From Caproicibacterium amylolyticum (GTDB taxonomy: Bacteria > Bacillota > Clostridia > Oscillospirales > Acutalibacteraceae): a DNA stretch of 64,000 bases. Every line of letters starts with the position of its first letter. Within the stretch, counting starts at the first letter, position 1. The translations under genes and the position numbers were made by a program. Of the stretch, positions 31,126 through 39,876 are shown in pieces. The stretch is from assembly GCF_014467055.1 (NCBI RefSeq), contig NZ_CP060696.1:1116001-1180000 (forward strand), read 5' to 3'. Below the pieces are notes generated by a model, which was not told where the DNA came from, did no database searches, and saw only the letters and a list, made by a program, of their open reading frames with translations.

Positions 31126-32538
31126 TTGGCAGAACAGCTTGATACACAGACTGCCGCAGGGCAGCACTATACAGAGCAGCTGCGGGAAATTATGCAGGTG
31201 CGAAAGCGCGGGGAAGTGCCGCTTGCTTTTGTGCATACCTACGGCTGCCAGCAAAACGTGGCAGACAGTGAAAAAATCAAGGGCATGCTGGAAAAGATGG
31301 GCTTTGCCTTTACGGATACGCCGGAAAATGCCGATTTTATTCTGTTTAACACCTGCGCCGTACGAGAGCACGCAGAAGATCGTGTTTTCGGCAACGTCGG
31401 TGCGCTCAAAAACATCAAACGGCGGTTTCCCGGCGTCATCATTGCCCTGTGCGGCTGCATGATGGAGCAGGAACACGTTGCTCAGCGGATTCATGACAGT
31501 TATCCGTTTGTCAACCTGCTGTTTGGCACACATCAGATATGCAATTTTCCGCAACTGCTGTTCACCTGTATTACGGACAGCACACGTGTTTTTGCGCGCG
31601 GCGGAGAAGAACAAGATAAAGAAATTGCAGAAAACTTGCCGATTCACCGCGACGGCAAAACAAAGGCGTGGCTGACGGTTATGTACGGCTGTGACAATTT
31701 CTGCTCTTACTGTGTAGTGCCGTATGTGCGCGGGCGCGAACGTTCCCGCACACCGAAAGCGGTGCAGGCGGAGTTTGAAGGACTGGTGCGGCAGGGTTAC
31801 AAGGACATTACCCTGCTGGGGCAGAACGTCAATTCCTATGGCAAAAAGCCGGACTGCGGTGTGAACTTTGCGCAGCTTTTAAAGCGTCTGGACGCAGTAC
31901 CGGGGGACTACCGCATCCGCTTCATGACCAGCCACCCGAAGGACTGTACTCATGAACTGCTGGACGTTATGGCGGCGGGCAAACACATTGCACACCACCT
32001 GCATCTGCCGTTTCAGTCCGGCAATGACCGCGTGCTGAAAGAAATGAACCGGCACTATGACCGTGCAAAGTATTTGGAACTGATTGCGTACGCCAGAAGT
32101 GTGATGCCGGATTTGAGTTTGACCAGCGATGTAATTGTCGGTTTCCCCGGCGAAACCTACGAAGAATTCAAGGACACGGTTTCGCTGATTGAAAAAGTTG
32201 GCTTTACCAGCCTGTTTACGTTTATTTTCTCGCCGCGTGAAGGGACTCGCGCTGAAAAAATGCCGGATCCGATTCCAGCGGAAGAAAAGTCCCGTTGGTT
32301 TCAGGAACTGTGCGCAGCGCAGGAACAGATTGCGGCAAAGCGCTGTGCGTCTGCGGTCGGCACAGTGCAGCGGGTACTGGTGGAAGAAAAGAACCCCAAA
32401 ACCGGTTTGCTCACCGGGCGCACCGGCGGCAACGTGGTAGTTGATTTTCCGGGTGAAGAGTCGCTGTGCGGTACTTTCCAGATGGTGAAAATCACCGCCG
32501 CACGCAACTGGATTTTAACCGGCGAACTCTGCGGGTAA
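31126..32538 (+). CDS. miaB: tRNA-2-methylthio-N6-dimethylallyladenosine synthase
   Basis: Radical-SAM enzyme that adds a methylthio group to i6A37 of tRNA, acting after MiaA. The 470-residue product has the UPF0004 domain with auxiliary-cluster Cys (FVHTYGCQQNVADSEK, LFNTCAVREHAED, GCMMEQ), the radical-SAM motif GCDNFCSYCVVPYVRGRERS and a C-terminal TRAM domain. The TTG start at 31126 has GGAGGG 7 bases upstream. It heads miaB-ylbF-mutS-(GNAT-HD)-mutL. Confidence 0.96.
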   Translation: MAEQLDTQTAAGQHYTEQLREIMQVRKRGEVPLAFVHTYGCQQNVADSEKIKGMLEKMGFAFTDTPENADFILFNTCAVREHAEDRVFGNVGALKNIKRRFPGVIIALCGCMMEQEHVAQRIHDSYPFVNLLFGTHQICNFPQLLFTCITDSTRVFARGGEEQDKEIAENLPIHRDGKTKAWLTVMYGCDNFCSYCVVPYVRGRERSRTPKAVQAEFEGLVRQGYKDITLLGQNVNSYGKKPDCGVNFAQLLKRLDAVPGDYRIRFMTSHPKDCTHELLDVMAAGKHIAHHLHLPFQSGNDRVLKEMNRHYDRAKYLELIAYARSVMPDLSLTSDVIVGFPGETYEEFKDTVSLIEKVGFTSLFTFIFSPREGTRAEKMPDPIPAEEKSRWFQELCAAQEQIAAKRCASAVGTVQRVLVEEKNPKTGLLTGRTGGNVVVDFPGEESLCGTFQMVKITAARNWILTGELCG

Positions 32539-32595
32539 TTTCATTTTGTTTATCCATACTATTACTATAAAAAATCATTTTTAAGGAGAACTCAC

Positions 32596-32997
32596 ATGGA
32601 CGTTATTGAAGCAACCAGAGAACTTGGCAAGGCACTGCAGGCAGACCCCCGTTTCACAAGAATGCAGGAAGTTGGCGCACAGTGCGACAAAGATAAGGAA
32701 CTGCAGGAAATGGTCGGCGAGTTTAACCTCAAGCGTATGAACCTGAACAACGAAATGCAGAAAAAGCCGCAGGACGAAGAAAAGGTAAACAAGCTCAATG
32801 CGGAACTGCAGGAAGTTTACAAAAAGGTTATGGCGAACCCGAACATGATTATCTACAACGCGGCGCAGCAGGAAATGGATACACTGCTCAAGCGTGTTTA
32901 CGGCATTATCTCCAAATGTGCGGACGGCGAAGACCCGGCTACTGCAGATTATGACGCCTGCACCCATGACTGCACCAGCTGTGGTGGCTGCCACTAA
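32596..32997 (+). CDS. YlbF/YmcA-family regulator
   Basis: A 133-residue helical protein of the YlbF/YmcA family. In Bacillus these form a complex with YaaT that binds Fe-S clusters and promotes RNase Y-dependent mRNA maturation and sporulation. The helical core runs from MDVIEATRELGKALQADPRF to about residue 115. A C-terminal CTHDCTSCGGCH tail offers four Cys and two His for metal or Fe-S binding. GGAG lies just before the ATG. Position after miaB mirrors ymcB-ymcA in Bacillus. Which paralogue it is cannot be settled. Confidence 0.83.
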   Translation: MDVIEATRELGKALQADPRFTRMQEVGAQCDKDKELQEMVGEFNLKRMNLNNEMQKKPQDEEKVNKLNAELQEVYKKVMANPNMIIYNAAQQEMDTLLKRVYGIISKCADGEDPATADYDACTHDCTSCGGCH

Positions 32998-33035
32998 TTT
33001 ATATCCTGAAAACTGTTTGAGGAGGAACCCGGCAC

Positions 33036-35651
33036 ATGGCAAATCTTTCGCCAATGATGAAGCAGTACTTTGACATTAAAAAGCAGTATCCGGACACGAT
33101 CCTGTTCTTTCGTCTAGGCGATTTTTATGAAATGTTCTATGACGACGCAAAGCTGGCGTCCCGTGAGCTGGACCTCACTCTGACCGGGCGCGACTGCGGG
33201 CAGGAGGAACGCGCACCCATGTGCGGTGTACCGTTCCACAGCTATGAAACGTATCTTGCGAAGCTGGTGGCAAAGGGCTACAAAGTCGCTATTTGTGAGC
33301 AGATGGAGGACCCGGCACTTGCCAAAGGTCTGGTGAAGCGCGACATTATCCGCGTAGTAACCCCCGGTACCGTTTTGGAAAGCAGTATGCTCGACGAATC
33401 CCGAAACAACTATATTTGCTCTGTCTACGTCCGCGGGAATACCGCGGGCGTCTGTTTTGCGGACATTTCTACGGGCGAACTTTATGCAACGGTACTGACG
33501 GCGGAACTTGCAGAGCAGCTGAAAAATGAGCTTTCCCGCTACTCTCCAAGTGAAATTCTGGTCAACAGCGCGGTGCTGGACTTTACCCAACTGCCTGACT
33601 TTATCCGCAACCGGCTGTCAGCCAGTCTGGAACTGCTGGAAGACGGCGAGTATGAGCAGCAAAAGACTACAGAGGAAGTGCAGAAACAATTCGGAGGCAA
33701 AACGCTGGAGGATTTAGAGCTGGCGGACAAGCCGGAACTGACAGCAGCATTAGGTGCGCTGTTTTCCTATCTGCACCGCACCCAGCGTACGGGAATTGAG
33801 CGAATTGCTTCTGTGCAGCTGTACAGCGGTGCGCAGTACATGAAGCTGGACCTCAGCGCGCGGCGCAATCTGGAACTGATTGAAACCATGCGCAGCAAGG
33901 AAAAGCGCGGTTCTCTGCTTTGGGTGCTTGACAAGACCCATACGCCTATGGGCAAGCGTTTGATTCGCACATGGATGGAACAGCCGCTGTTAAGCCCTGC
34001 TGCCATTAGCCGCCGCCTGAACGCGGTGGAGGAATTGACCGGTGACGCGGTGCTGCGGGATGAGATTGCCGAGGAACTCTCCGGCATCCATGACTTGGAG
34101 CGCGTGATGTCCCGCGTGGTATATGGCAGCGCAAATGGACGGGAGCTGCGTTCCCTGGAAAGTACTGCACGCCGCCTGCCGCCGCTGCGCTCTGCCATCA
34201 AAGGGGTACAGTCCCAGCTGCTTTGTTCAATTCTGGAGAACATTGACCCGCTTTCTGACATTGCAGATTTGGTCGACCGCGCGATTGTGGAGGAGCCGCC
34301 GTTTTCCCTGCGTGAGGGCGGCATCATCAGATCCGGCTTCAGTGAGGAACTGGACCTGCTCAAGGGCGATATGAGCAGCGGACGCGGGATTTTGGCGGAT
34401 ATTGAAGCAAAAGAGCGCGAGCGCACCGGAATACCAAAGCTGAAAGTCGGCTACAACCGCGTGTTTGGGTACTACATAGAAGTATCGAATGCCTACAAAG
34501 AACAAGTGCCGCCGGAGTATATCCGCAAGCAGACTCTGACAAACTGTGAGCGCTTTATTACGCCGGAACTGAAAGATCTGGAGGGCCGTATTCTTGGCGC
34601 ACACGATAAAAGCGTGCAGCTGGAGCATTCGCTTTTTGAGCAGGTGCGCAAGGAAATCGCGGGGCAGATGGAGCGTGTGCAGCATACGGCTGTTGCAATT
34701 GCGCAGCTGGACGTGCTGCTCTCCTTTGCGCAGGTCAGTGTGGATAATCAGTATACCCGTCCAATCGTAGATATGAGTGGAAAACTGGAACTGCGTGAAA
34801 GCCGCCATCCGGTCGTAGAAGCGCTGCTGAACGCGCCTTTTGTACCGAATGATGTAACACTGGACAAAGACGAAAACCGCGTTGCCATCATTACAGGGCC
34901 GAATATGGCGGGTAAATCCACCTACATGCGGCAGGTGGCGCTGATTACGATTATGGCGCAGATTGGCTGTTTTGTGCCGGCGGCCTCTGCGCGGGTCGGT
35001 ATTGCGGACGCAATTTTTACCCGTGTGGGTGCATCGGATGACCTTGCGGCGGGGCAGTCTACTTTCATGGTGGAAATGGCAGAGGTCGCGGACATTTTGA
35101 AGAATGCAACCTCCAACAGTCTGGTGATTCTGGACGAAATCGGCCGCGGTACTTCCACTTACGATGGCATGAGCATTGCGCGTGCGGTGGTGGAGTTTGT
35201 TGCAAACAAGCGGACGCTGGGTGCAAAAACGCTTTTTGCGACCCATTACCACGAACTGACCGTTTTGGAGGATTTGCTGGATGGCGTAAAAAATTATAAT
35301 ATTGCCTGCAAAAAGCACGGCGACGACATTACATTTTTGCGGCGAATTGTGCGCGGCGGTGCGGACGAAAGCTACGGCATTGAAGTGGCGAAGCTTGCCG
35401 GTGTGCCGAATAAAGTGGTAAAGCGCGCTAAGCAGATTCTGGCGGAACTGACCAGCGCGGCACCGGCGGTTCCGCAGAGCCGGAAGCTCGCAAAGCAGGA
35501 GGAAGCGGTGCCTTTACAAATGACGCTGACACCGCCAGGTGAAGCGGAAGCGTTGGAGCGTCTGCGTCAGATAGATGTAAACACCCTGACACCGATTGAA
35601 TGTATGAATGAACTGTTTGAACTTGCCAAGATGGTCAAAGGAGGAAGCTGA
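33036..35651 (+). CDS. mutS: DNA mismatch repair protein MutS
   Basis: Recognises mismatches and starts repair with MutL. The 871-residue product begins with the mismatch-binding domain (FFRLGDFYEMFYDDAKLASR, carrying the Phe-x-Glu stacking motif). It continues through connector, lever and clamp domains to the C-terminal ABC-type ATPase with Walker A GPNMAGKSTYMRQ and Walker B LVILDEIGRGTSTYDG, and ATHYHELT. GGAGG precedes the ATG. The stop is 2 bases before a GNAT gene start. Confidence 0.98.
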   Translation: MANLSPMMKQYFDIKKQYPDTILFFRLGDFYEMFYDDAKLASRELDLTLTGRDCGQEERAPMCGVPFHSYETYLAKLVAKGYKVAICEQMEDPALAKGLVKRDIIRVVTPGTVLESSMLDESRNNYICSVYVRGNTAGVCFADISTGELYATVLTAELAEQLKNELSRYSPSEILVNSAVLDFTQLPDFIRNRLSASLELLEDGEYEQQKTTEEVQKQFGGKTLEDLELADKPELTAALGALFSYLHRTQRTGIERIASVQLYSGAQYMKLDLSARRNLELIETMRSKEKRGSLLWVLDKTHTPMGKRLIRTWMEQPLLSPAAISRRLNAVEELTGDAVLRDEIAEELSGIHDLERVMSRVVYGSANGRELRSLESTARRLPPLRSAIKGVQSQLLCSILENIDPLSDIADLVDRAIVEEPPFSLREGGIIRSGFSEELDLLKGDMSSGRGILADIEAKERERTGIPKLKVGYNRVFGYYIEVSNAYKEQVPPEYIRKQTLTNCERFITPELKDLEGRILGAHDKSVQLEHSLFEQVRKEIAGQMERVQHTAVAIAQLDVLLSFAQVSVDNQYTRPIVDMSGKLELRESRHPVVEALLNAPFVPNDVTLDKDENRVAIITGPNMAGKSTYMRQVALITIMAQIGCFVPAASARVGIADAIFTRVGASDDLAAGQSTFMVEMAEVADILKNATSNSLVILDEIGRGTSTYDGMSIARAVVEFVANKRTLGAKTLFATHYHELTVLEDLLDGVKNYNIACKKHGDDITFLRRIVRGGADESYGIEVAKLAGVPNKVVKRAKQILAELTSAAPAVPQSRKLAKQEEAVPLQMTLTPPGEAEALERLRQIDVNTLTPIECMNELFELAKMVKGGS

Positions 35652-35652
35652 A

Positions 35653-36135
35653 ATGTCTGTAACAGTACGGTTAATGACGGCAAAAGATTACGAGGCGGCG
35701 GCACCGATGCTTTGCGGAATTCAAAATGTGCACGCAAAGGCGCGGCCCGACCAGTTTGTAATATGTAACGAATTTTCCCGTGAAAAATTCGAAAAAACTT
35801 TGGCGGAATCCTATGCCTTTTTAGCGGAAGCGGACGGAAAACCGGCGGGCTACTGTATTATGACCGAAAAACACTTTGACGGCAAGGAAGGTATAACAGT
35901 ACCGCACTCCCTTGCGTTTGTGGAAGATTTGTTTGTCAAATCAGAATTTCGCAGGCAGGGCATCGGCGAACTGCTGATGAAAACCATGCAGGATAAAGCA
36001 AAAGAACGCAAATTGGGACACTTTGAATTGAAGGTTTGGTGTTTTAATGAAGGTGCGATTCATTTGTACGAAAAGCTCGGTTTCCGGCCGAAATACCTCT
36101 GCATGGAATTGCCGGACGGTTTGGCGGAGGAATAA
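35653..36135 (+). CDS. GNAT-family N-acetyltransferase between mutS and mutL
   Basis: A 160-residue acetyltransferase: SLAFVEDLFVKSEFRRQGIGELLM is the acetyl-CoA motif A (Q/R-x-x-G-x-G), and LKVWCFNEGAIHLYEKLGFRP is motif B. The acceptor may be an amine, antibiotic or protein; sequence does not tell. ATG 35653 has GGAGG 8 bases upstream, inside the end of mutS. It abuts the HD gene with no gap, so the genes are co-transcribed. Confidence 0.85.
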   Translation: MSVTVRLMTAKDYEAAAPMLCGIQNVHAKARPDQFVICNEFSREKFEKTLAESYAFLAEADGKPAGYCIMTEKHFDGKEGITVPHSLAFVEDLFVKSEFRRQGIGELLMKTMQDKAKERKLGHFELKVWCFNEGAIHLYEKLGFRPKYLCMELPDGLAEE

Positions 36136-36753
36136 ATGCAACTCGATAAAGAAAGACTGCAGGTAATTTTGCGAAACGAATTGGAAGGGCAGCAGGACAG
36201 TGCCGGCCGCGGTGTTTGGACGGTTGACCACTGCATTCGCTCAGCGGAACTGGCACTTCAGCTTCGGCAGGCTGCCGGACTGCCCGAAACTTTGGACGAG
36301 CTGGTTTACACAGCGGCACTGTTCCATGATGTTTCGCATGACAGTGCAGAGCACAATGGCCATGCCGCCGCAGGCGCAAAACGGATGCGGAAGCTTTTGA
36401 CCGGTGTGGTGGGGGATATGCTGCTGGAGCAGGCGGTGCAGATTGTCCACATACACGACGACCGCAAACCGGAGGACGGCCGCAGCGACGCGGCACATTT
36501 GGTGCAGGACGCGGACATGATTGACCACTTTGGTACGCTCTGTATCTGGGCAACCTTTGGCTATTCTGCCCTGCACGGCAGAAATTTACAGGACTCGCTG
36601 GAACATTTGCAGCGTGACCGTGAGAAATGCATAGGTTACATAAAACTTATGCACTTTGAGGTTTCCAGAGCGGAGCTTTCGCGCCGTCTGAACGCACAGC
36701 AGGCCTTTTTTGAGCTTGCACAGAAAGAGTCCAGCGGAATGCTGACAAATTAA
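36136..36753 (+). CDS. HD-domain hydrolase
   Basis: A 205-residue metal-dependent phosphohydrolase. The HD set is VDHCIRSAELALQLR (first His), AALFHDVSHDSAEHNGHAAAG (His-Asp doublet plus downstream His) and LVQDADMIDHFG (distal Asp). This order matches the COG1418-type HD proteins such as YedJ; the substrate is unknown, nucleotides being usual. ATG is directly after the GNAT stop (TAA-ATG). It lies 20 bases before mutL, within the mismatch repair operon. Confidence 0.82.
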   Translation: MQLDKERLQVILRNELEGQQDSAGRGVWTVDHCIRSAELALQLRQAAGLPETLDELVYTAALFHDVSHDSAEHNGHAAAGAKRMRKLLTGVVGDMLLEQAVQIVHIHDDRKPEDGRSDAAHLVQDADMIDHFGTLCIWATFGYSALHGRNLQDSLEHLQRDREKCIGYIKLMHFEVSRAELSRRLNAQQAFFELAQKESSGMLTN

Positions 36754-36773
36754 CAGAAAGTGTGGTGTAAGAA

Positions 36774-38750
36774 ATGCCAAAAATTAATGTATTGGATAAG
36801 CACGTTGCGGAGCTGATTGCAGCGGGCGAGGTTGTGGAGCGGCCTGCCTCTGTGATTAAGGAACTGACAGAAAATACGATTGATGCAGGTGCTACGGCGG
36901 TGACAGTGGAAATTAAACATGGCGGGATTACCTTTATGCGTGTAACGGACAACGGCTGCGGAATTGCCCGCGAAGACGTGCCGCTGGCATTTCTGCGCCA
37001 CGCAACCAGCAAGGTGAGCAGTCAGGAGGATCTGTCACATATCGGTACGCTGGGCTTCCGCGGGGAAGCGCTGGCTTCGATTGCGGCGGTTGCGCATGTA
37101 GAACTGCTTACCCGCACAGAAGGGGAACTTGCCGGCACACGCTACTTGATTTCCGGTGGGGAAGAGGAAGCCTGTGAGGATGCCGGCTGTGCGCAGGGTA
37201 CTACCTTTGTAATGCGAGACCTCTTTTACAATACACCCGCGCGCATGAAATTCCTGAAAAAAGATGTGACCGAGGGCAACGCTTCCGCGGCGGTAGTAGA
37301 CCACGCGGCCCTGTCACACCCGGAGGTCGCTTTTCGCTTTCTGCGCGACGGCAAAGAAACCCTGCATACGCCCGGTGACGGTAAACTGAAAAATTCTGTT
37401 TTTGCAGTTTTCGGCAGGGAGTTTACGCAGGGGCTGATTCCGGTCAAATACGAGCTGAACGGCGTAAAAGTTTGGGGCTATATCAGCAAACCCGTTGCAT
37501 CCCGCCCGAACCGCAGTATGCAGAATTTCTTTTTGAACGGCCGATATGTGAAGTCCAAAACCGCAATGGTCGCCATGGAGGAGGCCTTTAAGGGCAGTCT
37601 GATGGTTGGGCGTTTCCCCGCGTGCGTACTGCACCTGCAGGTGGACTTTTCCGCGGTGGATGTCAATGTACACCCAAGCAAAATAGAAATTCGCTTCATG
37701 AATGAAAAGCCTATCTTTGAAGCGGTATATCACGGTGTGAAAACCGCCCTACAGCAGGAGGACGCACCGAGCGTACTCAAGCTGAATCCGGCGCAGACAC
37801 AGACCAAACCTGTACTGCTCAATGCGCCGGTTTCTCCGGTGCAGCAAGTGCCACTGATGCCTGTAAAGGGCGGTGTTCCTGCAGTACATGACAGTGCGAC
37901 GTTTGAACGGCGTGAGGCACTGAAAACGCCTGAAAATACTGACGAATTTCCTGTGAAGCTAGAAACTTTACAGACTGAAAATTTGTTTGAAAAAGCACGC
38001 CAGTCGGATGAGCAGATTTTTGCCGAGAAAGGGAATCGCTTTACAGACAGAATTGAGTCAATGCCGCCACAGCTGCAGCCGGATGCGGTAACAGATTCCA
38101 AGCCACAGTTGGCGCAGAAATCTTTAAAAACGGATACGGAGGAAGCAGCAGACCCCGAACCATATTCCGCTCAGAATACAGACGAAGTACCGCTAAAGCT
38201 GGTGGGCGAAGCATTCAGCACGTACATCCTTGTTCAACAGGGGGACGATGAACTGCGCGTAATTGACAAGCACGCAGCGCACGAACGGATGCTTTATGAA
38301 AAACTAAAAGCAGAGGCGAGTGAGCCGGAGCAGCAGCTGCTGCTTGCGCCGGTAGCCGTTACCCTTTCCAAAGAAGAATATTCGGCGATATTGCAGAATC
38401 TGGAGGTGCTCGCAAAAGCTGGCTTTGAAGTTGAGGACTTTGGTTCCGGTACAGTGCTGGTTCGCAGCGTGCCGGTCATGCTGCAGGAGGATTTGCAGGC
38501 AGCGGTGGAGGAGATTGCCGGTTACCTTGCGGAGAGCCGCACCAGTATTTTAACGGAAAAGCTAGACTGGCTGTATCACAATATTGCCTGCCGCGCGGCT
38601 ATCAAGGCGGGGGATGAGAGCACACCAATGGAACTTGCACAGTTGGTAACCCGTCTGGAAAAAGAGGATATTCGTTACTGCCCACACGGTCGTCCGGTGT
38701 CTATTGTGCTGAAGCGCAGGGACTTGGAGCATCAGTTCGGCAGAATCTAA
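36774..38750 (+). CDS. mutL: DNA mismatch repair protein MutL
   Basis: Couples mismatch recognition to strand removal. The 658-residue product has the GHKL ATPase (AGEVVERPASVIKELTENTIDAG with the catalytic Glu, DNGCGI and GFRGEALASIAAV), a variable linker (about 340-460) and a C-terminal endonuclease domain. That domain carries the endonuclease motif D-K-H-A-x2-E-x4-E in IDKHAAHERMLYEK, and ACRAAIKAG and YCPHGRP, so it is the nicking type expected where MutH is absent. The usual ENSIDAG is ENTIDAG. Confidence 0.97.
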   Translation: MPKINVLDKHVAELIAAGEVVERPASVIKELTENTIDAGATAVTVEIKHGGITFMRVTDNGCGIAREDVPLAFLRHATSKVSSQEDLSHIGTLGFRGEALASIAAVAHVELLTRTEGELAGTRYLISGGEEEACEDAGCAQGTTFVMRDLFYNTPARMKFLKKDVTEGNASAAVVDHAALSHPEVAFRFLRDGKETLHTPGDGKLKNSVFAVFGREFTQGLIPVKYELNGVKVWGYISKPVASRPNRSMQNFFLNGRYVKSKTAMVAMEEAFKGSLMVGRFPACVLHLQVDFSAVDVNVHPSKIEIRFMNEKPIFEAVYHGVKTALQQEDAPSVLKLNPAQTQTKPVLLNAPVSPVQQVPLMPVKGGVPAVHDSATFERREALKTPENTDEFPVKLETLQTENLFEKARQSDEQIFAEKGNRFTDRIESMPPQLQPDAVTDSKPQLAQKSLKTDTEEAADPEPYSAQNTDEVPLKLVGEAFSTYILVQQGDDELRVIDKHAAHERMLYEKLKAEASEPEQQLLLAPVAVTLSKEEYSAILQNLEVLAKAGFEVEDFGSGTVLVRSVPVMLQEDLQAAVEEIAGYLAESRTSILTEKLDWLYHNIACRAAIKAGDESTPMELAQLVTRLEKEDIRYCPHGRPVSIVLKRRDLEHQFGRI

Positions 38751-38784
38751 AATCGCATTTTCCATAAAATTACCAATTTATTTC

Positions 38785-38836
38785 TAACAAATTTGTTATG
38801 AATTCATTTGATTTTTTGCCTGTATTCGTTTAAAAT
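38785..38836 (+). promoter_or_regulatory. miaA operon promoter with adjacent palindrome
   Basis: TTGATT (38808-38813), 17-bp spacer, TAAAAT (38831-38836). Just upstream is the perfect 14-bp palindrome TAACAAATTTGTTA (38785-38798), a possible regulator site. Confidence 0.55.
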
Positions 38837-38928
38837 GTTATGTGAGTTTACATAATCATGAAACACGGCAGGCCGCGCTGCTTTGCAGAAAGGCAGAACA
38901 AAAACAGTTCAGAGGTGCATTTGCGAAA

Positions 38929-39876
38929 ATGAAAAGAATCCCCGTGGCAGTTGTTGCCGGGCCAACCGCATCCGGAAAAACAAAGCTTGCCGTTTCCTTG
39001 TGCAAAGCGCTTGACGGTGAGGTCATTTCTGCGGATTCCATGCAGATTTATCAGGGCATGCAGATTGCCAGTGCAAAACCTACCCTGGAAGAAATGGATG
39101 GCGTGCCGCACCATCTGTTGGATTTTCAGCCGCTGGGGAAGCCGTTCAGCGTTGCGGATTATGTGGAACTTGCAGGCAAAACGGTGCAGAACATTCACGA
39201 TGCCGGAAAGCTGCCGGTAATCGCGGGCGGAACGGGTCTTTATATTCGCAGTCTGCTGCAGGGAATTGACTTTGCGCCGCAGAACGCCGATCCGGCAGTT
39301 CGCGCGGAACTTGAGGCAGCGGAACAGCGTGAAGGGATAGAGCCGCTTTATGAAGAGTTGGGGCGTGTTGACCCGCAGGCGGCGCAGGCAATTCATCCGA
39401 ACAATAAAAAACGGGTTATCCGCGCATTGGAAATGTACCGTACAACCGGCCGCACTATGGCAGAGAATGCAGCACTTTCCCGCCGAAAAGAAAGTCCCTA
39501 TGAAGCCTGCTTCCTCTGCCTTGCCTTTCGGGACAGGCAGAAGCTGTATGACCGCATTAATCAGCGTGTGGACAGCATGCTGGAAGCCGGATTAGTGCAG
39601 GAAGCAAAGGAAGTGTTTGCTTCCTGCGGCCCGACCGCGGTGCAGGCAATCGGCTATAAGGAACTGCAGCCGTATTTTCGCGGAACATGTTCGCTGGAAG
39701 CCGCGGCGGAGTCCATCAAACGGGAAACCCGCCGCTACGCTAAGCGGCAGCTGACGTGGTTTCGCAGGGAAGAAACCGCCCAGTGGCTTTGGGTGGATGA
39801 TTATCCGGATACAGCAGCACTTGCTGAAAGTGCACTGCAAAAAGTACAGCTCTTTTTGAAAGGATGCAGCCTATGA
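38929..39876 (+). CDS. miaA: tRNA dimethylallyltransferase
   Basis: Transfers a dimethylallyl group to N6 of A37 in tRNAs reading UNN codons, producing the MiaB substrate. The 315-residue product has the P-loop VVAGPTASGKTKLAV, the DSMQIYQGMQIASAKPT motif, VIAGGTGLYIRSLLQG and a C-terminal RRYAKRQLTWFR stretch. I chose ATG 38929 because it gives MKRIPVAVVAGPTASGKT, the family N-terminus; an upstream in-frame ATG at 38842 adds 29 residues overlapping the leader. The stop overlaps the next start in ATGA. Confidence 0.96.
   Translation: MKRIPVAVVAGPTASGKTKLAVSLCKALDGEVISADSMQIYQGMQIASAKPTLEEMDGVPHHLLDFQPLGKPFSVADYVELAGKTVQNIHDAGKLPVIAGGTGLYIRSLLQGIDFAPQNADPAVRAELEAAEQREGIEPLYEELGRVDPQAAQAIHPNNKKRVIRALEMYRTTGRTMAENAALSRRKESPYEACFLCLAFRDRQKLYDRINQRVDSMLEAGLVQEAKEVFASCGPTAVQAIGYKELQPYFRGTCSLEAAAESIKRETRRYAKRQLTWFRREETAQWLWVDDYPDTAALAESALQKVQLFLKGCSL

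Noticed and set aside
34227..35318. Minus-strand open frame of 363 codons in mutS
   Set aside because: Antisense shadow of the MutS ATPase domain.
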